Shown: in pieces, positions 1 to 7,438 of the stretch
How positions within the stretch are numbered: position 1 is the stretch's first letter
Layout: every line of letters starts with the position of its first letter
Assembly (NCBI GenBank): GCA_036274055.1
Contig: DASUGM010000018.1
Coordinates: 1 to 8,778 of the forward strand
Length of the DNA stretch: 8,778 nucleotides
Direction: 5' to 3'
Source of the DNA: DASUGM01 sp036274055
GTDB taxonomy: Bacteria; Acidobacteriota; Vicinamibacteria; Vicinamibacterales; SCN-69-37
Notes under the pieces: model-generated
What the model was told of the DNA's origin: nothing
The model's database searches: none
The model's input: only the letters and a program-made list of their open reading frames with translations
Program-made: the position numbers and the translations under genes

Positions 1-1
1 C

Positions 2-276
2 GTCAAGGCCGCCGACGAGATTGAGTCCGGCTGGGAAGGTTGCTTGAGTATTCCTGACATCAGGGGCCGCGTGCCGCGCCCCGATCGCGTGCGGGTGCGC
101 GCGTTCGATCGGACCGGCCGGCGGATCGAGTTCTTTGCCCAGGGACTGCCGGCGCGGGTGATTCAGCACGAGAACGATCACCTCGACGGCGTCCTGTTCT
201 TCGATCGCATGACCACATTCGAAACGCTGACCTTCATGGACGAGTTCCGCCGCTACTGGGCGAAGGACGAGGACGA

Positions 277-280
<4 letters not shown>
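2..280 (+). CDS. def: Peptide deformylase, C-terminal part (5' end outside window)
   Basis: Peptide deformylase removes the N-terminal formyl group from nascent proteins in the cytoplasm, using a metal ion held by one Cys and two His. The reading frame is open from base 2, so 92 C-terminal residues are visible and the start lies upstream of the window. Seen directly: motif 2, EGCLSIP, carrying the metal-binding Cys, and motif 3, QHENDHLDG, carrying the HExxH metal ligands and catalytic Glu, followed by the family-typical LFFDRM. Motif 1 (GxGLAAxQ) must lie upstream. The tail after motif 3 is short and acidic (ends KDEDE), which is normal for the family. An in-frame TTG at 44 lies inside motif 2 and is not a start. 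The TGA stop overlaps the GTG start of the next gene by 4 nt, so the two are probably co-translated. Identification is firm; activity cannot be judged without motif 1. Confidence 0.95.
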
Positions 281-1877
<1,597 letters not shown>

Positions 1878-1881
<4 letters not shown>

Positions 1882-2330
1882 ACGAGGCCGCGCCGCCACG
1901 ACTTGCGACGATCCTCACGCGCCATCGCATCACCGTCCGCTTCGGCGATTGCGATCTGCTCGGACACGTCAACAACGCCAAGTATCTGACCTATATCGAG
2001 TCGGCGCGCATCGACCTGTGGCGCGCGCAACTCGGGTTCCTGCGCAGTCACGTCATCGATGAGCGCGGCAAGCGCGGTCACGGGTTCATCCTGGCGCGCG
2101 CCGAAGTCGACTTCCGCGCCCAGAGCCGCTATGGCGACACGCTCGAGGTCAGGCTCGGTCTCGGCGCCATCGGCCGCAGCAGCCTCACCTATGACTACGA
2201 CGTCGTCCGCATCGGCGACGAAACGCTGGTCGCCACCGCGAAGACCGTGCAGGTCTGGTTCGATTACGACGAGAACCGATCGCTGCCGATCGGCGACGAC
2301 TTGAGACTGAAGCTGTCGACGCCGATTTAG
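1878..2330 (+). CDS. 4HBT-family (hot-dog fold) acyl-CoA thioesterase
   Basis: A 150-aa single hot-dog domain protein, the normal length for YbgC/FadM/4-hydroxybenzoyl-CoA thioesterase relatives, which hydrolyse acyl-CoA thioesters in the cytoplasm. The signature is at residues 21-44: RFGDCDLLGHVNN, then KYLTYIESAR. In the Pseudomonas 4-hydroxybenzoyl-CoA thioesterase the second Asp of an identical FGDCD string is the catalytic residue, which points to D26 here. GHVNN and the Tyr/Glu/Ala-Arg helix are the usual active-site loop and central helix. No signal peptide is visible. The ATG overlaps the stop of the ThyX-like gene (ATGA), so it is probably translated as part of the same message; the ribosome binding site is weak, which fits coupled translation. 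Its 3' end interlocks with the stop codon of the opposing AsmA gene. Substrate chain length or type cannot be read from the sequence. Confidence 0.88.
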
Positions 2331-3910
2331 CCGCCGCCGAAGACTTTGCCGACCTGCAGCCCGAATTTTGGTTGCTGCCGGGTGCCGGTGATCTTGATCG
2401 GCACCACGGCGCCGGCGCCGTCTTTCCGGAAGATGAAATCGAACGGCTTGATGAAGATCGACTTGAGGCCGCCGACTGCTTGCGACACCGTCGCTTCCAT
2501 CCGCAACGTGCCGGCAAAGTTCATCCGTTCGCTGGTCAGGTGGTAGGTGCCGGCCAGATTGACGTCCGCGCCCGGGACTTTGAACGACAGCTTGGACAGC
2601 CGCATCAGCGCGTTGGCGAGCTCGAAACGGCCCTTGAGGCTGGTCATCACCCGGCCGAGTTGATCTTCCCGGTCCTTGCCCTGACTGCGGCGGCTGAATT
2701 CGGTCAGCTTCGCCTGCACTTCGGCATCGCTGAAGCGCGCGCGGCCGAGACCGAACGTGCCGGCGAGCCGGATCCGGTCGCGCACGCGCGGCTTGCCCGG
2801 AGGCAGCAGCAGCGTCGCGGTCAGCGCGACGTCGCCGGTCATCACCGGCTTTGGCGTGTCCATCGCCAGCGCGAACAGGTTTTCGATCCGGCCGTCGGCG
2901 ATGTCGACCTTCAGCGAGACTTCGTGGCGCCCAGGGCCTTCGAGGTTGGTGATCGCGCCGCTGACGATCATCGCGGTGTCGAGAATTGTCGCGTCGACGC
3001 GGTTGAGGATCGTGGTGCCGTCGGTGCCGTCGATCAGGGTGTCGAACTTCGCGGTGAGCGCGACGGGCTTGCCGCCGAGGTCGAGATTGAAGTCCGGCAC
3101 CGCCGACTCGCCGATGGCGTTGATCGCCGTCAGCTGGCCGGTGAATGTGCCCGTCGACGACAGCGTGCCGCCGATGCCGTTGATCGTCGACAGGTCGGCG
3201 TCGGTGAACGTGTATTCGCCGGCCAGCGGCGTCGCCGATCCGTCGTCGCGGCGCCACGGGCCGATGGTGCCCCTCGCGTGGACGAGGCCGACCGGCACCG
3301 GATTGGTCAGCTTGGCCTCGTAGGTCATCGGCCGATCGAAACCGATGTCGTTGACCTCGAGGTCGTGAATCTTGAACGACAGCGGTTTCTTGCCGGGCTT
3401 GCGCGGGACGAAGGTCAGCTCGGCATCGTGGGTCACGAGATGATCGACGATCACGTCGGACATGACGATCACGTCGGACCTGTTGTTGTTCCTCGCGTTG
3501 TCGATCGCGGCACCGCTGGACGGCGCGGTCAGGTCACGACGCGCGTCGCCTGGAGGGACGGAAATGCGGAGGCCGTCGACGTGGACGGTATTGACGTGCT
3601 TCCGGAACGCAGAGAGCAGACCGACGTTGACTTCGAAGTGATCGATGGCGATGAACGGCGGCAGGTCGGGCTGGTTCGGAATCCGCATCACCATGTCCGA
3701 ACCGCTGACGCGCGGTCGCGGCAGGAAGTTGAAATCGAGGCTGCCGACGCTGACGTCAAGGTTGAGGTGCCTGGACAGGCCGCGTTCGACCTCTGCTCGC
3801 ATCCGCTCCGGCCTGAGCAGATACGCCGTGCCAGCTACCAGCACTCCGCAGACCCCGACGCCGATGACGAAGGACCAGAGGACGAAGCGTCTGAGGGGAG
3901 GGCGGGGCAT
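2327..3910 (-). CDS. AsmA-family inner-membrane-anchored periplasmic protein
   Basis: A 527-aa protein with one N-terminal membrane segment (about residues 9-32) preceded by basic residues, followed by a long periplasmic part rich in beta strands. AsmA-type N-terminal features are visible: PERMRAEVERGLSRHLNLDV (34-53), then GSLDFNFLPRPRVSG (57-70) and the VHVDGLRI strand (109-116). The C-terminus (489-527) carries the recurring AsmA-like closing element: PFDFIFRKDGAG, a hydrophobic strand, then ITGTRQQPKF. AsmA relatives form long lipid-binding grooves and are implicated in phospholipid movement between the membranes and in outer-membrane protein assembly. At 527 aa this is a short to medium member, close in size to AsmA and much shorter than TamB or YhdP. 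The ATG at 3908-3910 gives a well-formed anchor; upstream only a weak GGAA could act as ribosome binding site. It is divergent from the LolA-like/RND operon, another envelope system, but a shared pathway is only inference. Confidence 0.82.
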   Translation of the reverse strand: MPRPPLRRFVLWSFVIGVGVCGVLVAGTAYLLRPERMRAEVERGLSRHLNLDVSVGSLDFNFLPRPRVSGSDMVMRIPNQPDLPPFIAIDHFEVNVGLLSAFRKHVNTVHVDGLRISVPPGDARRDLTAPSSGAAIDNARNNNRSDVIVMSDVIVDHLVTHDAELTFVPRKPGKKPLSFKIHDLEVNDIGFDRPMTYEAKLTNPVPVGLVHARGTIGPWRRDDGSATPLAGEYTFTDADLSTINGIGGTLSSTGTFTGQLTAINAIGESAVPDFNLDLGGKPVALTAKFDTLIDGTDGTTILNRVDATILDTAMIVSGAITNLEGPGRHEVSLKVDIADGRIENLFALAMDTPKPVMTGDVALTATLLLPPGKPRVRDRIRLAGTFGLGRARFSDAEVQAKLTEFSRRSQGKDREDQLGRVMTSLKGRFELANALMRLSKLSFKVPGADVNLAGTYHLTSERMNFAGTLRMEATVSQAVGGLKSIFIKPFDFIFRKDGAGAVVPIKITGTRQQPKFGLQVGKVFGGG

Positions 3911-4097
3911 GCGGATACTGGGTTCCGGCGGCCGTTATTGCAATTCGCTGGCCGGGGGATCGAGTCGCCTGGCCGCGCTGCGGTTCCGCAAGCTTACCTA
4001 CCTGGAGAAGGCGCGGCTATGGAAGTGCCATGAGCGGCACCTTGCGCCGACCCCTGTCCCCGTTTAGGCCGTTTCTGTGGAAAACACCCCCGTCCCC

Positions 4098-4150
4098 GGA
4101 ACCCCGGAACCCCGGAACCCCGGAACCCCGGAACCCGGAACCCGGAACCC
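4098..4150. repeat. Short tandem array, seven GGAACCC(C) units
   Basis: GGAA begins at 4098, 4106, 4114, 4122, 4130, 4137 and 4144. The first four units are 8 bp (GGAACCCC) and the last three are 7 bp (GGAACCC), with no other change. The array stops 4 bp before the -35 hexamer of the promoter of the LolA-like/RND operon. Such low-complexity arrays change copy number by slippage and are hard to assemble, so the exact count may vary between strains or be an assembly artefact. It is not a CRISPR array: the units are far too short and there are no unique spacers. Confidence 0.93.
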
Positions 4151-4154
4151 GCTC

Positions 4155-4183
4155 TTGACACCTTGTGAAAGTTTTCACATAAT
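4155..4183 (+). promoter_or_regulatory. Sigma70-type promoter of the LolA-like/RND/barrel operon
   Basis: TTGACA at 4155-4160 matches the -35 consensus exactly. After the optimal 17-bp spacer comes CATAAT at 4178-4183, which is five of six bases of the -10 consensus TATAAT. Such a match is unlikely by chance in DNA this GC-rich, and it lies upstream of a three-gene operon in the right orientation. Transcription would start at about 4189-4191, giving a leader of about 80 bases before the ATG at 4272. An ATG at 4188-4190 sits almost at the start point and could allow leaderless translation. How this organism's housekeeping sigma factor reads the sequence is assumed, not shown. Confidence 0.78.
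4163..4180. promoter_or_regulatory. Palindromic operator inside the promoter; Rex-like or CRP-like
   Basis: The 18 bases TTGTGAAAGTTTTCACAT contain perfect 7-bp inverted arms, TGTGAAA and TTTCACA, around a 2-bp centre (GT). They fill most of the -35/-10 spacer and extend into the -10 hexamer, so a bound protein would block RNA polymerase. The site fits the Rex (NADH/NAD+-sensing repressor) consensus TTGTGAAWWWWTTCACAA except for one G in the central W block and the last base. It also contains the CRP-type half-sites TGTGA-N6-TCACA. The location favours a repressor, hence Rex or a TetR-like protein, over an activator. The palindrome is seen directly; the identity of the binding protein is inference, and no regulator gene lies in the window. 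Confidence 0.65.
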
Positions 4184-4271
4184 TCCGATGGTCGTTCCCG
4201 GCCCCACTTCTTCCGAGTGTTCGACCCTCGCGGTGCCCTTTCCCCGGGCGTCGCTTTGTCAGCGCAAGATC

Positions 4272-5111
4272 ATGTCTCGCCTTGTTTCTTGCTTCCTTTT
4301 GTCGCTCTTCCTGAATATCGGGGCCGGGAACGAGCTTTTTTCCACATCGCAAATGCCGGCCGGCTCGCCCGAAGTTCGCGGCGCCTGGCTGGCGCGTCAA
4401 GTCGAAGACCGCGACGCCGGCAAGGACATGCGGGCTTCGATGCGCATGCGTCTGTTCGACCGCCAGGGCCGTGCGCGTGAGCGCGCGCTGACGATCACCG
4501 CGCTTCGCGGCGGTGCCGGCCGGCCGGTGCCTTCGGACCGATCGCTCGTCCGCTTCGCTTATCCCAACGACATCAAGGGCACCGGCTTCCTCGTCATCGA
4601 GCAGGCGGCCGCTGACGACGAGCGGTTTCTCTACCTGCCGTCGCTCGGCCGGGTGCGCCGCATCGCCGCGTCCGAGTCGCAGGAAAGTTTCGTCGGCAGC
4701 GACTTTACCTACGAGGACATCGGCGGTCGCGAGTTCGAGAACTACACCTATCGCCTGATCGACGATCAGACGACGTGGAAGGCCCCGGACGGCACGTCGC
4801 GTCCTGCCTATACGCTCGAGTCGAAGAGCGTGGATGCCAACGCCCGTTTTCCGCGCGTCACCTCTGTGATCCTCAGGGACGCCTGGCTGGTCGTCCGCGC
4901 CGAGATTCACAACAAACGCGACGAGATCCAGAAGACCTACGAGGCCCGCCGTGCCGAAAAGACCGGCGGCTACTGGACCGTGCTCGAGATGGCGATGGCC
5001 GACGCGCTGCAGCGCACCCGCACCGAACTCGTCATCGAGAAAGTCGAGTACGACGTCGGCCTCACGCCGGAGGACGTCAGCCGCCGCGAGCTCGAACGAG
5101 GCATTCGGTGA
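4272..5111 (+). CDS. LolA-like periplasmic protein (outer membrane lipoprotein-sorting protein family)
   Basis: With the ATG at 4272 this is a 279-aa secreted protein. A hydrophobic signal-peptide-like core spans residues 4-18 and is followed by a small-residue region (GAG) for cleavage. The mature part matches the LolA_like family commonly found beside MMPL/RND transporters: YPNDIKGTGFLVIE (97-110), FLYLPSLGRVRRI (119-131), SFVGSDFTYEDIGGRE (139-154), GGYWTVLEMAM (232-242) and a closing VEYDVGLTPEDVSRRELERG. The fold is an open beta sheet with a hydrophobic cavity that carries lipid or lipoprotein across the periplasm. The frame is open back to 4077, but that upstream part translates the GGAACCC repeats and is probably not coding. 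ATG 4188 is an alternative start, though it gives an unusually long n-region. The ribosome binding site before 4272 is poor. The gene's stop overlaps the RND start (GTGA). This is the operon's first gene and probably the transporter's periplasmic partner. Confidence 0.87.
   Translation: MSRLVSCFLLSLFLNIGAGNELFSTSQMPAGSPEVRGAWLARQVEDRDAGKDMRASMRMRLFDRQGRARERALTITALRGGAGRPVPSDRSLVRFAYPNDIKGTGFLVIEQAAADDERFLYLPSLGRVRRIAASESQESFVGSDFTYEDIGGREFENYTYRLIDDQTTWKAPDGTSRPAYTLESKSVDANARFPRVTSVILRDAWLVVRAEIHNKRDEIQKTYEARRAEKTGGYWTVLEMAMADALQRTRTELVIEKVEYDVGLTPEDVSRRELERGIR
5098..5101 (+). promoter_or_regulatory. Ribosome binding site fixing the RND start
   Basis: GAGG at 5098-5101 lies 6 bases before the GTG at 5108. 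The transporter's frame is open back to 4775, but that upstream part is an Arg-rich out-of-frame translation of the LolA-like gene. The GAGG, the GTGA overlap and the first membrane segment beginning about 12 residues later together fix 5108 as the start. Confidence 0.65.
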
Positions 5112-7438
5112 GCAACGCCCTCGCCGGGCTGTTGTACCGCTGGCGCCGTCTGCTCACCGCGCTGATTCTCATCGGCGCCGCCGTGCTCGCGCCGCGCGCC
5201 AACATCATCGACATCGACAACGATCTAACCGCGTGGTTCTCGCGCGACGATCCGATTTACAGGGAATACGAGCGCTTTCGCGACGAGTTCGGCGGCACTC
5301 GCACGCTGATTGTCGCGGTCGAGGCGCCGAGCCGCGATCGACTCTTCAGCCGCGAGAGCTTCGACTTCCTCGACCAGGCCTCGGCCGACATCGAGCGCGT
5401 GGCGACCGTCGAGCGCGTCAACAGCCTCGCCACCGTCGCCATCGTCGATGCCAGGCCGGGCGCCGCCGGCAGCGACGCCGACTTCCTCGACGTTCGCCGG
5501 CTGACCAGTGATCTCGAGACCCGATCGCCGGCCGAGGTCGGCCAGCGGGCCCTCGACGACGAGCTGATCCGCGGCGACCTCGTGTCCGAGGACGGCACGG
5601 TCACCGCGATCGTCGTCTCCTTCGACGAACGCCGCGTCGACGACGTGCGCGCCGAAGCGATCGCGCGCATCAAGTCGATTGTCGACGCCAGGCTGCCACG
5701 GGACTTTCGCGCGCACTTCAACGGCAGCCTCGAAATCAGCGAGACCTACAATCGGGTCACGCTGGACAATCAGCGGAAATTCACGCCGCCGATCCTGCTG
5801 TGCACGACCCTGGCGCTGTTCGTGATGTTCCGGTCGTGGCGGCAGATGCTGCTGACGCTGTTCGCCGTGCTCGTCAGCGTCATCTGGACGCTCGGCCTCT
5901 ACGACTTGATGGGCTTCAACTACAACGTGCTGAGCAGCATGATTGTGCCGTTGATCGTCGTGCTCGCGATCGCCGACGACGTCCACATCATTCAGCACTA
6001 CGGCGAGGAGCGCCGCCGCACCACCGCCAGGGACGCCTTCCTGTCGACGGTGTCGCACCTGTTCGCGCCGCTGCTCGCTGCCAGCGGCACGACCGCGCTC
6101 GGAATGGCGTCGCTCGCAACCAGTCAGGTCGTGGCTGTCCGGGCGTTCGGCATCGGGTCTGCCGTCGGCGTGATGGTCGACTTCGCCATCTCGATCGTTC
6201 TGGTGCCGACGCTGCTCGGCTGGGTGAAACCCGAGACCCGGCAGGCGCCGCAGGAAACCTGGCTGACCAGGCCGATGATGGCGGTCGCGCGTTTCTCGAC
6301 TCGCCGCGCCGGTCTGGTGCTGGCCGTCTCGGTCATCGCCACCGCGATCGCCGGTGCCGGATTGTGGAAGCTCCACGTCGACACCAATCACATCAACTTC
6401 TTCGCGGCGGATCATCCGTTGGCGCAGTCCGCACGGGTCATCGACGGCAAGCTCGCCGGCATCTACACGTTTCAGGTCTTCCTGGAAGGCCAGCCTGACG
6501 CGCTCAAACAGCCCGACGCGCTCGCGCGCATGGACCGGCTCGAAACGCAATTGCGAACGCTGCCGTTCGTAAGAAAAGTGACCGGCCTGACGGACTACGT
6601 CAAACGCGCCCATCGTGAGCTGGGACCAGGCGGGGAAGCGCTTCCCACCGATGCCGCCGTCGTCGCGCAGGAACTGTTTGTTCTCGGGTTGTCCGACGAC
6701 GCCCGCGTCGAACTCGAGCACGTCGCCGCCAGCGACTTTTCAAAAGGGCAAATCACCGTCAAGCTCGCGTCGATGAGCTCCGACCTGGTCTTCGAGCAAA
6801 TCCACACTGCCGAGCGAATTGCCGACGAAGTGTTCGCCGGCAGCGGCATCATTCCGACCATCACCGGCTCGGGACGGCTGTTCAGCACGCTCGACCACTA
6901 CCTCGTCGTCTCGCAGATCAGCAGCTTCGCGACCGCGTTCGTGACCGTGTTTGGCGTCATCTTCGTGATCTTCCGGTCGTGGCGGTTCGGTCTGCTCGCG
7001 ATCATCCCCAACCTGTTCCCGGTGCTGGCCATCTTCGGCGTCATGGGCTGGATGAACATCTCGCTCAACGTCGCGACCATCATGCTCGCCAGCGTCGCCC
7101 TCGGTGTCGTCGACGATGACACGATCCATTTCATCAGCCGCTATCGGCGCGAAACGCGCGAGGGCCGCTCCGGCCAGGAAGCGATCGAGATCGCGACCGC
7201 GCATGAAGGCCGGGCGTCGCTGACGACGGCGATCATCAACAGCTGCGCATTCGCCGTGCTGTCCCTGTCGGCCTACAAACCCACTGCGTGGTTCGGCAGC
7301 CTGCTTGCATTGACGATGGTGGTGGCGTTCCTCGCCGAAGTGTTCATCCTGCCAGCGACCATCGTGCTGCTGCCGCGGCTGTTCGGTGCGAGTGAAGTGC
7401 ACGCCTCCCGCCGGATGAGAAGGACCGCGGCCTCGTGA
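5108..7438 (+). CDS. MMPL/RND-family inner-membrane transporter
   Basis: A 776-aa proton-driven exporter with classic RND two-fold symmetry. One membrane segment (about residues 14-29) is followed by a periplasmic domain (30-225), then a five-helix block (226-372). The second half repeats this: a helix at 401-420, a periplasmic domain (421-600) and a closing helix block (603-757). FRSWR occurs after the first helix of each block (241-245 and 622-626), a clear trace of the internal duplication. The helices that normally carry the proton relay read AIADDVHIIQHY (287-298) and GVVDDDTIHFISRY (666-679), with Asp and His in both. Total length and loop size fit the MmpL/HpnN-like, lipid-exporting side of the superfamily, not the drug pumps of over 1000 aa. 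No separate membrane-fusion protein is encoded nearby. GTG start and stop both sit in GTGA overlaps with the neighbours. The substrate is unknown; a lipid or other hydrophobic molecule is inference from family and context. Confidence 0.93.
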   Translation: MSNALAGLLYRWRRLLTALILIGAAVLAPRANIIDIDNDLTAWFSRDDPIYREYERFRDEFGGTRTLIVAVEAPSRDRLFSRESFDFLDQASADIERVATVERVNSLATVAIVDARPGAAGSDADFLDVRRLTSDLETRSPAEVGQRALDDELIRGDLVSEDGTVTAIVVSFDERRVDDVRAEAIARIKSIVDARLPRDFRAHFNGSLEISETYNRVTLDNQRKFTPPILLCTTLALFVMFRSWRQMLLTLFAVLVSVIWTLGLYDLMGFNYNVLSSMIVPLIVVLAIADDVHIIQHYGEERRRTTARDAFLSTVSHLFAPLLAASGTTALGMASLATSQVVAVRAFGIGSAVGVMVDFAISIVLVPTLLGWVKPETRQAPQETWLTRPMMAVARFSTRRAGLVLAVSVIATAIAGAGLWKLHVDTNHINFFAADHPLAQSARVIDGKLAGIYTFQVFLEGQPDALKQPDALARMDRLETQLRTLPFVRKVTGLTDYVKRAHRELGPGGEALPTDAAVVAQELFVLGLSDDARVELEHVAASDFSKGQITVKLASMSSDLVFEQIHTAERIADEVFAGSGIIPTITGSGRLFSTLDHYLVVSQISSFATAFVTVFGVIFVIFRSWRFGLLAIIPNLFPVLAIFGVMGWMNISLNVATIMLASVALGVVDDDTIHFISRYRRETREGRSGQEAIEIATAHEGRASLTTAIINSCAFAVLSLSAYKPTAWFGSLLALTMVVAFLAEVFILPATIVLLPRLFGASEVHASRRMRRTAAS

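Larger units (their letters stand above)
3911..4271. other. Divergent intergenic region (361 bp), no supportable gene
   Basis: This is the only gene-free stretch over 300 bases. From left to right it holds a GC-rich segment next to the asmA-like start, containing GGTTCC at 3920-3925 and 3983-3988; a small inverted repeat, TGCGG-TT-CCGCA, at 3979-3990; a CCCCTGTCCCCG string near 4051-4062; the GGAACCC(C) array; the promoter with its palindrome; and about 80 bases of leader before the ATG at 4272. The section 4151-4190 is clearly more AT-rich than its surroundings. No convincing promoter for the minus-strand asmA-like gene and no T-tailed terminator hairpin were found. A 52-codon plus-strand frame (3909-4067) is open but has no ribosome binding site, resembles nothing I know and overlaps the opposing start, so it is not called. 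Confidence 0.7.

Noticed and set aside
3979..3990. Inverted repeat TGCGG-TT-CCGCA as a terminator or operator
   Set aside because: A 5-bp stem with a 2-base loop and no T tract; such short GC palindromes are expected by chance in this composition.
2372..4033. 553-codon plus-strand frame opposite the AsmA-like gene
   Set aside because: Low-complexity composition without recognisable motifs. The minus-strand frame has a membrane anchor and AsmA features, so it is the coding one.
4049..4065. CCCCTGTCCCCG string as part of a REP-type element
   Set aside because: It resembles strings I associate with REP-like repeats, but there is no hairpin, second copy or transposase here to support that.
3909..4067. 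Possible 52-aa plus-strand small gene in the intergenic region
   Set aside because: No ribosome binding site, overlap with the opposing asmA-like start codon, and no recognisable or periodic protein features.
4163..4180. Reading the palindrome as a CRP activation site (class II, centred near -41.5)
   Set aside because: This would need a -10 near 4200, where the sequence is GC-rich and unlike a -10. The spacer position next to a good -10 fits repression better.
4077..4271. N-terminal extension of the LolA-like gene from GTG 4077
   Set aside because: It lies upstream of the predicted promoter and reads through the repeat array; it would bury the signal peptide 65 residues into the protein.
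4017..4910. 297-codon minus-strand frame over the repeat array and LolA-like gene
   Set aside because: Part of it is a translation of the GGAACCC repeats (Gly/Ser/Phe-Arg pattern), and the rest is antisense to a clear gene.
4775..5107. N-terminal extension of the RND transporter from 4775
   Set aside because: The 111 extra residues are an Arg-rich out-of-frame reading of the LolA-like gene; GTG 5108 has a GAGG site and a 4-nt overlap.
5225..6721. 498-codon minus-strand frame opposite the RND gene
   Set aside because: Antisense shadow with Arg/Asp/Gly/His-rich composition, while the plus strand encodes obvious membrane helices.
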